DNA of 64,000 nt from Chamaecyparis obtusa. Its lineage: Eukaryota; Streptophyta; Pinopsida; Cupressales; Cupressaceae. Shown here piece by piece: positions 23,182 to 35,290 of the stretch (positions are counted from its first letter, which is position 1; each line of letters starts with the position of its first letter). A program made the position numbers and the translations under genes. The notes below the pieces were generated by a model. It ran no database searches. It saw only the letters and a program-made list of their open reading frames with translations, and had not been told where the DNA came from. Location of the stretch: contig BSBK01000970.1 of the NCBI GenBank assembly GCA_027943335.1, positions 1,773,001 through 1,837,000 of the forward strand, written 5' to 3'.

Positions 23182-24110
23182 GTGGTTAATTGGATGTGGT
23201 GTACCATGAAAAAATATAAAGGAGGATTGGGGTTGAAATATTTAAGGATTCAATGGAAAACAATTGCAGCTAAGTGGGTCTTCAAAGTTATGGAGGGAGA
23301 AGAACCTTGGAAGAGTATTGTTAGACATAAGATTACCAGGTTTGTGCCTCTTAAGGGATCTTCGTGGAAGGATCTGCATCTAAGTGACCTTCTTGCTGAA
23401 TTATTTCCCTTAAGAGTAATTGGCCCAAGCATTTTTATAACTATTTTGAAAGGATGGGAGAATGTAAGACATTTGATTTCCTACGATAAAGTGTTTTTAG
23501 TTGACATTATGATCTACAAGGAGAAGTCTATTTGGTGGAATCTAAAGCATAAGAAGAAACCACTTACTCTCCTCTAGGGATTCTCTGCTAAGATCTAGGC
23601 CTCCAAAGGCATTAAGGTCTTTGCAGATATTATCTATGATGATAATTTGATAGAATGGGATGAGTTGAAACAAAATCATAACTTACCATAGCCTCAATAG
23701 AGAATGTATAGCTTTGTACTTAGAGAGGATTTTTTATCCTTGTCCATCCCTAAATAGTTTGACATTAATGACCACAAATTCACCTCATATCAATGGCCTA
23801 ATGGAACTCCCCTACCCAAAACCAAGGAAAAATACATTTATTCCCTGGTCACTGATAATGATGCTATCTTCAATTATGTTAATAATTGTTGGAATGTGAA
23901 CTATGATGTTTCTATGTGGCAATTTGTGTTTACCAATGTTTGGAATAGGTTATTTGAACCCAATAAGAGATGTTTCTTATGGCACCTTATCCTATACAAA
24001 TTTCCACAAAAAATGCCTAATGGAGACCATAATCTATGTTCCTTTTGTAGATCACCTAAAACCATTTCTCATCTATTCTTTGATTTTCTATTTGCTAAAG
24101 AAGTCTAGAA
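23182..24110 (+). pseudogene. LINE connector and zf-RVT domain
   Basis: After the RT thumb, 23182-23577 reads GGLGLKYLRIQWKTIAAKW and similar connector text. The zf-RVT module lies at 23896-24108: LFEPNKRCFLWHLILYKFPQ and CSFCRSPKTISHLFF (Cys-x2-Cys, His). Stops separate the pieces. Confidence 0.7.
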
Positions 24111-25129
24111 CATGTTTGGACTTTCTATCATTGGGAAAATTAACATTACTAAGAATTTTTTTGGTTAAAATCAAAGCCTCAAGAAAAGTAGCAATGTTTT
24201 TTTTCTAGTTTTTCCATCGAAACATTATGAGTTAATTGGAAATTCACGAATGACAACATCTTTAATGGCAGAAGCAGGCACGCTACTGAGTCTCTACGGA
24301 GACTCATTTTCCATAATGTTGAAATCTAGGTATATGTCACCATGAGACTACATAAAAAGAAGTTTCAAAATCTCCTATAGGATGGGATTAAACAAGTATT
24401 TAAGTGGGATATTTCACACAAACACGCTTGATATAGAACTAGCAGAGATAAATCTCCCTTTGAAGTTACACTCCAAAACTTCATGGCTGATCTCAAAGAG
24501 AAATAAGAGAATTAGAAACAAAATGAGGACCCTCTAGTTGTATCCATAGAAGTGGTGCCTCTTGAAGATGTTGTACCTTTAGTTGTGACACCTTCAATTG
24601 TAGAAGAAGTAATGCACTTGTACACTCAGCAAATATTGGATGATAGAGTCCTCAAGTGGAAAGGGGGTGATACAGGGTGGATGGCATGGATCAAAAGAAC
24701 CAATGATGAATAGTTATGATCATTACTACCTAGATTTTGTAATGTTGGATCTTTTTTATGTATACAATAATGCTTACGATAGAAAATAAATTTTTTTGTA
24801 ATCTGATATTCTATCTTCCCTACAAAAGATATGTATGAAATGCTTGATGATGAGTATTGGTTGAAGTATTTGAACTTGAAAATCATATATGAATTGTAAT
24901 TTTGATCCATTATATTTAATATAAAAAAAACTTTGATGGAGATAAACTAAATAATAGTTTTTTTAAAAAATTATATCCAATTTTTTTAAAATTAAATATT
25001 TGAAATTTTTATTGAAATAAAAAATTTAAATTCATTTAATAAATAATTTTGATAAAAAAATTTGCATGTCAATGAGCTTTTAAGGGTTCGTCCTTATCTA
25101 TCTCTTGAAAAGATAGTAGAAGATCAAGT

Positions 25130-25500
25130 CAAATGAAAGATGGATTAAAATTAACTTTGATAGAGTCTTTAAAGGCAATTTGGGACTTAAATTTGGATGT
25201 GTATAAAGGGATAAAAAGGTGAACATTCTGGTACTAGAAGCACAAAAATTAGAAAAGGGCCCTCATAGTACATCAAAGTTAAAGGTTGCTTTGTTTGCCA
25301 TAAACTTGGCAAGCAAACCAAAGATTGAAAGATTACATCTTGAAGGTCATTCTCATATCATTATAACTACAATTGTTAATGATGAAGCCCAAGGATGGAA
25401 AATCAATAAATTTATTAAACTATTAAGGAAAAAATCATTGATTTGAAAGAATTTAAAATAATCCACACCATATGGGAGAGAAACTTAGTAGCAAACATGA
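25130..25500 (+). pseudogene. Degraded LINE RNase H remnant
   Basis: The phrase RWIKINFDRVFKGNLG aligns with the first catalytic Asp region of LINE RNase H, and LEGHSHIIITTIVN with the EGDS segment (Asp replaced by His). The glutamate motif is not preserved. The roughly 500 bp between zf-RVT and this piece are AT-rich and may contain an insertion. Confidence 0.5.
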
Positions 25501-25559
25501 TGGAGACTTAAGCAATTATTTCCTTACAAAATAATGACATGAAATACCTTGAAGAATTT

Positions 25560-26905
25560 TGAGGTCCTCTACTACATGAGAAACAATATGAGTAATACAA
25601 TAAGGATTATGCAAAACTTTTGCATTAAAATGATTGGGACATTTGATAAGTAGAGTCTATGATGCCACTAAATTGGCTAATTTTGTAAACAAAGGCATCA
25701 GTGTTTTTCTCTTCCATAGGGTCTTCACTGAAGGGGCAATACAATACTACATGCATTCATATTGGGGGGTTTAAAATAGGCAAAAAAGGGGGCAATAAAT
25801 TGCCTAAATAGGGGGAGGAGGGCTTTTTGGGGGCGGGGTGGGGGTTTATATAGGAAAAAAGGTGTGGGAGGTACTGGTTGGGTATTAAAGGAGTGACAAA
25901 AAAAGAGTTTAGGGCAATATTTTTTTTTAAATAGGGGGATTCTTTAGTATGCCACGAACACATGTGATATGATTCAGGCTCACTAAGTGAAGCCTTTGTG
26001 TCCTCTACAAATGGTAAGAATATTGCATCAACAAAGTGTAAATACATTGGGTATTGAGAAGGAGCAAAATTTGATCAACAATGGAGTCCAATTTCAACTT
26101 GAAGACTAGGAAATAATAGTTGGCCTTCTAGGGGAACATCATGAATGACTATCTAAAGAAGATTTTAAGGTGGACGATCCAATGTTTTTCAAAATTATAA
26201 AAATGATTTTTGAAGAGGAATACACGAATGCAAAATTTAAATATTGGATGAATGCAGATGTAGACCTCATGTTATTAGCGTGGTGCCTCAAGTTGGGAGA
26301 TAAAGAAGACACAAGGAGAATAATGCAGTTGTGTGTCTGCAAGGATGAATGATGTTGGGGTTTGGATGCCTTCATTTAGTCTCCAACCTAGGAGAAGGCT
26401 TTAAGGTGCAGGGTGGGATGTGGTTGCACATCATGGAGTTTACATTTCCCCTATGTCCATTCTTTGTATGGAGTGTAGTAGAAGACACAAAGATGAGAAG
26501 GGCCCAAGCCCAATAGTGGTCGCAATTTATCAAGGAATACATTCAGGAATGGAAAGAGGCATGATAAGAAGGGTCTTCAAATGAGGAGATCCAAAGTAAG
26601 AAAAAATGGAAATTCTTGAAAGAAGACTAGTAGGAGTAGAAACAAGAGAAGGAAGCAAAAAATGATTGATTTGGTAGGATTTTCGTAATTTAAAAAAAAC
26701 TATCAATACCAAGTAGAAATTAGATTTTTGAATGAAGAATCAAATGTAAATTTGGTATGAAGCTAGGATGGAAAGAAGAAAATAATCTATAAACATGATA
26801 TAAGGTGTAAAAATGATGTAATTATTAGTGGTCAAGCCACCAACAATACTCTGGCTTTATTAATATTATTATAATACAAAATACCCTTTACTGATAAAAA
26901 TAATA
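25560..26905 (+). other. 3' region of the second LINE
   Basis: No conserved domain is seen. The stretch contains a G-rich tract (25811-25845) and ends with an L1-type 3' terminus. The open frames at 25757-26047 (minus) and 26170-26352 (plus) are unrecognised. Confidence 0.4.
25811..25845 (+). other. Putative G-quadruplex tract
   Basis: Five runs of three or more G occur within 35 bases (GGGGGAGGAGGG, then GGGGGCGGGGTGGGGG after a CTTTTT spacer), which meets the usual G4 pattern on the plus strand. Confidence 0.75.
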
Positions 26906-27168
26906 ATAATGTAAATATTTATTTTATAATGTACTTGTAATGATTACATAAAAAATAATTACAATGATTTATAAAACATATGTAATGATCATATATAAGA
27001 AATGTGTTAACTTAAAATTTTGTTTAATTTTGCAATCATTCATATCATCATATTTACTAATTGTAAATTTGTATATTTTTGTGTGATTAGTGAAAATAAT
27101 AACATAGTAAAATAAAACTAACATTTTACTCTCTAAAATCAAACTTATGCAATAAGTAGCAATTGAAT
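26906..27168. other. AT-rich spacer, nothing seen
   Basis: Low-complexity AT-rich DNA between the LINE 3' end and the microsatellite; no coding or RNA feature. Confidence 0.5.
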
Positions 27169-27293
27169 GTGTGTGTGTGTGTGCGCGTGTGTGTGTGCAT
27201 CTGCATGTGTGTGTGTGTGCATGTGCATGTGCATGTGCTTGTGCATGTGTGTGTGTGTGTGTGTGTGCATGTGCCTGTGCCTGTGCATGTGCA

Positions 27294-27342
<49 letters not shown>
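27169..27342 (+). repeat. TG-rich compound microsatellite
   Basis: An imperfect (TG)n run is interspersed with TGCATG words, then about nine GTGTAT hexamers at roughly 27296-27342. All three reading frames are open here, which gives Val/Cys/His-only peptides that are not genes. Confidence 0.95.
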
Positions 27343-27999
27343 TATGGAAGAGTACTCTCTTAAAAAATGTGTCTTTTATGTTTAATTATATTGTTAACAT
27401 TTTTATCATTTACTCTTTAAAACTAATATGTAAATCATACTAAGAAGATGTAAGTCCTCATGTTATAAGATTTTTCAATTAACCAATGTTTTTTATTTGA
27501 TACATAAACCACAAACTTCTTGTTGAATCTACACCAAATTTCATTAGAGTCTTACTCCTTACAACTAACAATGATACCAAAATTATATCGCTTGTTGATC
27601 TTTGAATAACGTTGCCACCACATTTACTTGTAATTCAAATATTAAAAAAAAAAGTATTTAAAAGGTCAAATAGTTATAGAAAGATCAAGTGTAACTATAT
27701 AAATTAGCAAAGTGCTTGAACTGTTCCTTCTACTTGTTGTGGCAGTTTAGTAGTTATTTAATATTTCATGTTATCCCACTCTCAACTAATGCCCATTTTG
27801 AACTTGATTTTTAAGGATGTGACTTCTAACATGTACTTCTTTTTAATATTTATAACACATTATCTATAAAGTATAATTGATGCTATTGGTCTCTAAAAAC
27901 TATTATGCATCTTAATTTAAATTTCTCAAAAAATTATTAAGATACCAATAGAAGAAAACTATAGTCATATAATAAGCATACAAGAACATGAGAAAAATA
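27343..27999. other. AT-rich spacer, nothing seen
   Basis: No protein domain, RNA gene or paired repeat was found. Confidence 0.5.
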
Positions 28000-30090
28000 G
28001 ATTTTTTTTGCAAGCCAATCTCTAGTGTCACAAATTACATCACTATGCAATTTATTGCTCACCTAGGGCTCATTTTAGTGTTCTTGGCCTCTCGTGCTCA
28101 ATATGCTTGATCCAACTCAATTTTGCATTTGATTTTGGCTTCTTCTTGACATCCTAGACCTTAGTTCTGAATTTGGGCCTATATTTGGGGATAAAGACAT
28201 CTTGGGCATCCTACTCCCAACAATTAAGGCCCAAATTTAAATCACACAACAATTAGCTTGTGAGAGTGGTAAATTCAGACATGTTTCAGCTTGCTCCAAA
28301 ATTAACACCCCAAAATTATTGGAGAGGTATAAAAGAAAGTTCTCCAAGTCCATCATTTTTACAATCACTCTCACTTCATTCATTTAATTTAATCTCTCTT
28401 GATTGCAATTTTGAATTCAAGTACTCAAGTCCTCAAGAGAAAGAGATCACACATCCAAGACATTGAAGAAAAAGAGTAAATTTTAGATCTATGCATTCAT
28501 GATGACATCGATGATCAATATTTCTTAAAGTGAACTCTACAAGGTCAACATCAATATCTTCATGAGCATTTAAACACAAAGAAGGCCTATGAAGGTATCA
28601 AGCATTCATTTCCAAATCTAGTCTTTTCTACTTAACAACACACTTTCAATTAGATTTCAATTTCAAGTTTAATTCCTAAACCAAAGTTTGACTTAGGTGA
28701 ACCCCTTTCAATCCAACATTTTCTCTTTTTCATGTACAGGAACAAGTGGTGAATGTGCGAAGAAAGGTACAAACTAAGCATCAGGATATCTATAAAATGT
28801 TTGTCATTAGATTTAAAATAGCCACGAGAAAGATGCCCCATATGTTTTTCTCCCAAGAAAAAGATGTCCAAGGCATCTAAAACCCACTGCTTTTGCCCAA
28901 AATTTGGGTCATGAATCCATTTTTGTATATACATCCCAAATCTTATGTCAAAATTCTCCTATTAATTTTTATCTCCTTGTGCATGTTGAAAGTCACTATT
29001 TCATTATATTTTTTCCTAGATATTTCATTCATATTCCATAATTGCATAGTCACGTTTCAACATACCTCGTGAAGGACCGTTGAATTCACATCGTGCTCAA
29101 GGATACTTGAACCAAGTGGATCATTATCCTTCCAATGTGTTATGATTGATGAAATAGGCCTAAGAGTCTTAGTTTGCATGCATATAGGAGTGAAGCCTAT
29201 TTATTTGCCTCACATTTTGGTGAGCTTGACTCCTTACATCTTACTTCTAATTTGGATATCTAGATTTGATTTGCATGAACATAATTGACTCGTGCTTGCA
29301 ATTTCATATCATTTATGTAGTTACATTTCATGCATTCATAGTAGGTTTTTATTTACTAAAATTATTTGACATATGTTTGTATTATCTTTTTCTTTCCATT
29401 TCAAATCTGATTTATATGCTTATTTTGATTTAAATCTAATATACATACTTCATTATTTGTATTTTATGCAATGTTTAAACTATAAATTTGTTAAGGATTT
29501 GCATTATTTATACATTCCTTTCTCCCATAGCTTTGTGCATGATTGTTATGACCTTAAGTCCTACATCTAATATGGACCCATAAGAATTTATAGACTTGTG
29601 GCTTCCCAAAGTTTAAATACGAAGGGTGTAGAGCCCAAGTCAACAAGAATTTTCCATGGTAATTTAGGTGAAACCTCTATGCTTGAAAATGAAATACCTA
29701 ACATTTGTAGAGAACCATTCTTCCCACACTTTTCATTGTGAGGATGACTCCTTAGCACAAGTATCTCCTAACCAATTGGGAAAGCTTGTCAGCGACCTAG
29801 AGAAACTTGAACCTATATAAGTACTCATGACCTAGATGGGTCAAGAGTAATTATATAGTAATGCAATCCCCTTGTTTGAAGGGCTCAAGAGAATTATTCA
29901 AAATAATTAATGTGGTGTGGATGTGTTGCATGGTATATCTCATATTGTAAATAATAATATTATGTCTATAAAAAGTTGTATTTAAGGTCTTAATATTTAT
30001 ATTCCTACATTTTTTGCTGATAATTCCATTCATATACCAACATCATTGACTGATATGCCTACGTATACTCCATATACTATGGATACATGC
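28000..30090 (+). repeat. Probable degraded LTR and leader of a gypsy element
   Basis: The stretch lies directly upstream of a gypsy gag remnant and has an LTR-style promoter: GGTATAAAAGAAAG (28327-28340) followed by a C/T-rich transcribed-like region. No partner LTR or primer site could be placed, so this is inferred from position and promoter style. Confidence 0.35.
28328..28334 (+). promoter_or_regulatory. TATA box of the LTR-like region
   Basis: TATAAAA in GGAGAGGTATAAAAGAAAG, a strong plant TATA context, upstream of the gypsy gag remnant. Confidence 0.5.
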
Positions 30091-30114
30091 ACACAAAACT
30101 TATGCCTCCTTCCA

Positions 30115-31243
30115 TGAGTGTTCCATGTATTTCCCAACCATCTCAGACCACCCACTTACCACAATGTCCCCCTTTCACATTCCAATGATCTATCCATTTC
30201 CCATAATGTTCTAAATTCTTCATTATCAAACATGTCCAATACCAACCTATCCACCAAATCAACCATCAATAACCTAGATCAAAATATTTCATCCTTGCAA
30301 TAACAATTGGCTTCCATAACTAAATCTAAATTTAACATTACAACTTCTGACATTGCTAGCTCACTTTCCTAAGACATCATTAGTGTCATTATCCCTCAAT
30401 ACATGGAAATCCCTTAATTGGGGACATACAATAAAAAAGGTGATCCCTTGACTCAAGTGAAAATATTTTAAACCTTGAGTAGCAACTTCTCAAATAAGCA
30501 TAGACTTGTGGTTGAATTGTTTGCTAGAACATTTAGAGATAAGGCCTTGCAATGGTTTTGTACTTTGCCTCCATATTCAAATTATTCTTTTTAAAAATTA
30601 GCTAATGCATTTATACAATAATTTCAAACAATATTGGTCCTCAAGTTTCTTTGGTTGATTGGATTCATTGCAAGTAAGAAGTTAAAGAGAAAGTGCCTGA
30701 TTTTATTGGTAGATACAAACATTTTCATGCTCAAATAGCTTATTTTGTGCTTGATAAGGATGTTCAAAGAATTTTCATTTCTAATTTACAAAAAGATATT
30801 TGAGAATTCATTATTTTATAAGTTTACTTCCTTACTCAATTTTGTGTAATGCTTTGTGATTATCAGCTTTAGGCAAGCCAATTCAAGTCATCCACATTAA
30901 TGGATCTGACTGATAATAATTATGCCACTCAACAAGCATTCAAAAAGTTTAAAATTCCAAATGAAGGATTCATAAATATTAACAAAATTATTCAAATCAT
31001 ATTGATACACAAGCAGGAGCTACAACTTCAAGTGAGGCTCCTTTGTCATAAATTTTTAAACTAAGCCATAATTTTACTCCACTTCTTGAGTCTTTACATA
31101 ATGTTATTCTTAATTGTATTAATGTTAATGTTTTGAAACTTCCTCCCATTAAACATATTAACCCTTCCAAACCATTATCAGCTTCTTATGATCCCAAAGC
31201 CTTTTGTAATAATCCCTATCATCCTAGCCATAATAGATAGGAG
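30115..31243 (+). pseudogene. Ty3/gypsy gag remnant
   Basis: The plus strand, with many stops and shifts, retains a retrotrans_gag signature: GTYNKKGDPLTQVKIF, then RDKALQWFCTLPPYS, a segment like KCLILLVDTNIFMLK, and near the end ASYDPKAFCNNPYHPSHN, resembling the Cys/His end of such gags. The best parts are at 30410-30600 and 31140-31240. It stops abruptly at about 31243 where copia integrase text begins. The matching protease region may be at 54009-55640, displaced by nested insertions. Confidence 0.65.
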
Positions 31244-32150
31244 TAATGGAGAGAAAAAAACATACAATTATGGACATGGCCAATTTTATGTTGGAGAATA
31301 GTAGTATTCCCAATAAATGTTTGGATGCGGTAGTTTACATTGAAATTTATCTTCCCAATAGGTCTATGGACCCAAGAGGAAGTTTGGTCTAGGAGAAAAA
31401 CCAAAGGTGGTTCATTTAAAGGTTTTTTATTCTACTTCATATTTTAGGGTTCCAAATGAAAAGAGAACCAAATTAAAATTGAAAAGTTAAAATTTGATGC
31501 TTACCAAGTATAGTGAAAATCACAAATCCTACGAGTTGATTGATGTTAACATTGACACTTGACGTTCAATGGGGATGTTTTATTGATGAAGAAGTGGGGC
31601 CTTTTCTATCTTTCTTTTGTTATTGGTATTCTAGATTCACTTTCATCATCCACATGCTCCACTAGAAGGGGAAGATGATTTTGATCATGAATCACATTTT
31701 GTGATTATGGAATCTCCCAAGAAGGCACTAGTACTCGAGGATTTTCTTCAAGATAACCTAGATCAACATCTAGATGATATAGCACCAAACAACCCAAGTC
31801 ATGATGGCACTATTGAATTAGAAGGAGATATTTCTCAAAAGAGACCAAAATGGTGGGAGAAACTTGTTAGTGATGTAACTTTGCTCATATGGTCAACATT
31901 TTGAAAGTTTAGAAACCTTAGGTGTTTGAGGGAGCAAAAGGAAAAGTTGAATGGGAAAAGGCCATTGAAAATGAACATAAAACTCTTGTGAAAAATAAGA
32001 CTTGGGTTCTTTGGGATCTTCCACTAGAGAGGAAATCCATTAGATGCATAAGAGTTTACAAAGTCAACTACATAGTTGATGGTACACATGTAAAGTACAA
32101 AGTATGGTTGGTGATTAAAGGGACCTTGAAGAGAGAAGGGTATACTTGAC
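31244..32150 (+). pseudogene. copia integrase C-terminus to RT fragment
   Basis: This plus-strand fragment begins in the copia integrase: MDMANFMLENSSIPNKCLDA, VVYIEIYLPNRS, then VPNEKRTKLKLKS in another frame. A linker follows (31695-31904, KKALVLEDFLQDNLDQHLDD), then the start of RVT_2 at 31922-32149: KVEWEKAIENEHKTLVKN, TWVLWDLPLERKSIRC, VDGTHVKYKVWLVIKG. It is a different, more decayed copia lineage from the one at 1136-4035. Neither end has an LTR. Confidence 0.7.
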
Positions 32151-32230
32151 AAGTACAATGTTGTCAACCACATTGGGCAACCTAGACACCCAAACCCAAA
32201 CCTAAGTTTGAACCTTACATTACCTTAAAT

Positions 32231-32303
32231 CTATAGAGACCTAAATTTGATTAACGATTTTAATTAAATTTAGTTTTATTAATCACGTTATTGATTAAAT
32301 AAT
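32231..32303 (+). repeat. First 73 bp of the family D 5' LTR
   Basis: TAGAGACCTAAATTTGATTA and GTTATTGATTAAATAAT match the first 72 bases of the 3' LTR at 52718 (TAGACACCTAAATTTGATTA...). The match ends at 32303 where the family B array begins. Confidence 0.85.
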
Positions 32304-33666
32304 TGATGAGCCTATAAATTGTCATGTTTATTTCATTTTTTATAATAATTTACATCATCTTTATAATACCTTTCCAAGTCATTTCCATACATTACCTTGA
32401 TTTATGTAGCATTAACTATGATTAATGATTTATTGATTGGCATTTGTATGTCTAGCCAGTTAATGCTAAATTATGATGATTTATTATGATAAATGGTTAT
32501 TATTAAATAATAAATATTTTGATATGGTTAACATGTTGTTTGTGAGATACTTGAGTTGTTCATGTAGCTGGAAAGAAGGAGAAGCAAGTTGACACTTGTC
32601 AATATTCAGCAATTGCAATAGATGTAGAAAAAGTCAAAAAGTAGTTTCAATAAAATGGGCATATCTCACTCACTTCTTAATGAAATTTGGATTTTCTTAA
32701 TTATTTGGAAAGATGAAAAAGAGGATCAAAATGTTTTAAAATTATTTGATCCAATTCGCAATAGTTAATGAGAAACACTTATATGAAGTTGACTGAGTAA
32801 AAATAGTCGAGTTTGAAGGCAACCAAAACCCAGTCTTGGTAAAATGATCATATCTTCAACATTTCTTAATGAAATAAAGATTTTTTAAATGATGTGGAAA
32901 GATAAGAAGGAGGAGAATAATCTAGTAAAAGTTTTTGAGATAACTCAGAATAATAAAGGAGAACCATTTGTTTGAATCTAGTTGCAGGAAAAGTGGAACA
33001 ACAAATCAACAGACTTAGTCAAACTTCTTCTATTTATTGCAATTTGAGTTATAAGTTAAAAGGAGGTTGGATATGATTTGTATAGTATTTATGAACACAA
33101 ACAAATATCCAACAAATCAGATTTTTCATAAAATATTCTAAACAAACTTTTTTTCCAATCAATCAAGAAGACAATTTGTAATAGGACTCTTTGTCTTAGT
33201 CATTGTTTTAGAATAAGTCTCTTCCTTGTTTAAAGGAATGATGAGACACATGTTAGATGGTTTTTATGGAGTCAATAAGCTTATATATTCTAAATTTTAA
33301 TCAAGCAAAAAAAAGGAGAAAGTGGTATTTGTTCATTAGCTTTAGAGAGTCATCATTTTGTAGAAGGAAATTTGTAATAGAAGCAATAATTTTAATAGAA
33401 GTTGCAGATTACATTTTCACGGAAGCATGTTATTTGTGTATGATGTTTTAAGGACATATATTAGAGTTTAAATTATCTAAGCAAGGTCCACTTATGATAT
33501 TTTTTTACCTTTGGTACTTGTAGAAGTAGAACACATAGCAAACTGATGTGTATTACACAGTTTCTCGTAGCCATTACTGTGCAATTAGATTCATTTCCAG
33601 CATTGTTATACTTTTAGTTTTGCAATGATAGAATAAATTAGTGAATCCCATAGTGCATATACTTTG
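32304..33666 (+). repeat. Family B LTR-A, first part
   Basis: This begins TGATGAGCCTATAAATTGTC and matches LTR-B (41032) and LTR-C (44865) throughout, with about 7 differences from LTR-B in the first 117 bases by eye. It is interrupted after ATACTTTG at 33666 by an insertion. Confidence 0.9.
33662..33666. repeat. Target-site duplication, left (CTTTG)
   Basis: CTTTG precedes the TGTTGG end of the insertion and recurs at 38618-38622 after its CCAACA end. Confidence 0.85.
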
Positions 33667-34859
33667 TGTTGGCACCTTTTCTTTCCACTTGCATATTTAC
33701 AATGCGTTTGACAAACTAGTGTCACTTACTCCTGAAAACCACTCCAAATCATGCAAGAAAAAGGGGACAATTAACAAGGATCAAGACTATGATCCTCCTA
33801 CACTTTGGGGCTTAAATTTCTCAGGTGGGTTTACCTATTGATTCTCTTCTTGAAAGGAATCAGAAAACTTTCTTTGTATCATTCTACACAAAAACTATTA
33901 ATGCCCTTTACCTATTGACTGAAGGATATTATCATTTATAAACTTGATTTGATGATGAAGAAACTGCCTATCAAGAATAGACCGGTGTCTTATTCATGGG
34001 CATAGATTCACCAATAACATACATCACAAGTAAACTTAAATCAAACACACCCAGAACCCAGAACAACTGCTTGGCATATCATTCCTCTTACTCTCACACT
34101 CAGACATCAAATTCTTACAAAAACATTGAGTTCCCTGAAATCATTCTTAAAATTTAATCCTACCTTTGGCAAGAACTCAAAAAAAACTTCAAAAGCTACT
34201 TTGTAAACCATATGTTAACCTGCTTTGCAAAACTAACATATGAAAACCCAAAATCAATGCAAGAATACATACACTCCCGTGAGATGGGATTCCAACTTGT
34301 TTTCACTAAGATTTTTCAAGATCAATACATTATCAATGGTAGAATGCCAGAAAGAAACCCTAGAAAGACTATCTCTATTCAACTCCCTAATTCACTATCC
34401 TTTACAAAAATGAAAAAGAAGAGAGATATAGGAGAAGAGAGCCAGTTCAAAACTAACTGACAACTGTCAATCCTCTAAGAAATATCTCCATCTTCTCATA
34501 AAAGTTCTGATTATCAAAATGATCCTTTGTAACCTCCTTCATGTCTGCTGTCATTTTCACCAACTGATTGATCCCAAAATGACAACCCATACTTCTCTTT
34601 TCCACTAAGTTGAATTTGAAATCAATCATTGCCATATGATTCATCTTGTCCGACCATTTTCGAAAATATATAACATGCCTATATTCTGATAAAAATAAAG
34701 GCACCATGCACTATTTTTGTGAGTAGGCCAATCATTTAATTTTTTTGGTTTTATTTCAATTTTTTGGACTATGCACCTTTTAAATTCTTTTGCATTTTAA
34801 ATTTTCCCTTTATTGCTCATTTTCCTACACTTTGCACACATAAGCCACTAGGACATGAC

Positions 34860-35290
34860 ACTTGTCACAGGCCGATTGGCTAAGACTTAACCCTGGCACC
34901 TGACCTTGGTTTGGAGATTGGGCAAATGCCTTCATTCTCCTAATCTCTAAATGGAAATCTTGACCCTGGGTTTATCTGGTGAACTAGCAAATAGGCTAAT
35001 CTTCGAATCTTTAGATGAGACCTTAACCATGGTTAACATTTGGCAAATTGGCAACTGGACTCATTCTCATGATCTCTGATTTTTCTTACCTTAACCGCCA
35101 GGATCATGAGATCTAGCGACTAAGCAATTCTCCAAATCGCTGAATGTTTGAGCTTAACCGTTGGCCATCCAGTGATCACGTGACTGAAGCCTCTCTGGAT
35201 CGCTTGATGTTTGGTCCTAACCGCCAGCTATCTAGCGAGTTGGCGACTAACCGCACACTGGCTCTCCAGATCATTTCCTTAACCGCCATT
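34860..35290. repeat. Degenerate tandem repeats in the 4951-bp insertion
   Basis: Loosely repeated units of about 60-65 bp combine words like CTTAACC(G/C)CCAG, ATCTAGCGA, TCTCCA(A/G)ATC and GTTTG(A/G)(G/T)C. Divergence is high, so unit borders are not exact. The base composition is more GC-rich than the flanks. Confidence 0.5.

Larger units (their letters stand above)
18727..26905 (+). mobile_element. Long, degraded L1-type LINE
   Basis: The plus strand shows the full plant L1 domain order: ORF1 with RNA-binding and CCHC regions, AP-type endonuclease, RT, zf-RVT and an RNase H remnant, ending in an L1-style 3' tail near 26850-26905 (TTTATTAATATTATT, CCCTTTACTGATAAAAA). Each domain is broken by several stops or shifts, so it is much older than the LINE at 4172-8308. 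Some 25560-26800 material may be unrelated insertions within the 3' region. The 5' boundary near 18727 is estimated from the first recognisable ORF1 text. Confidence 0.7.

Noticed and set aside
27163..27443. Three overlapping plus-strand ORFs of Val/Cys/His repeats
   Set aside because: They are translations of the TG-rich microsatellite in all three frames; composition is fully explained by the repeat.
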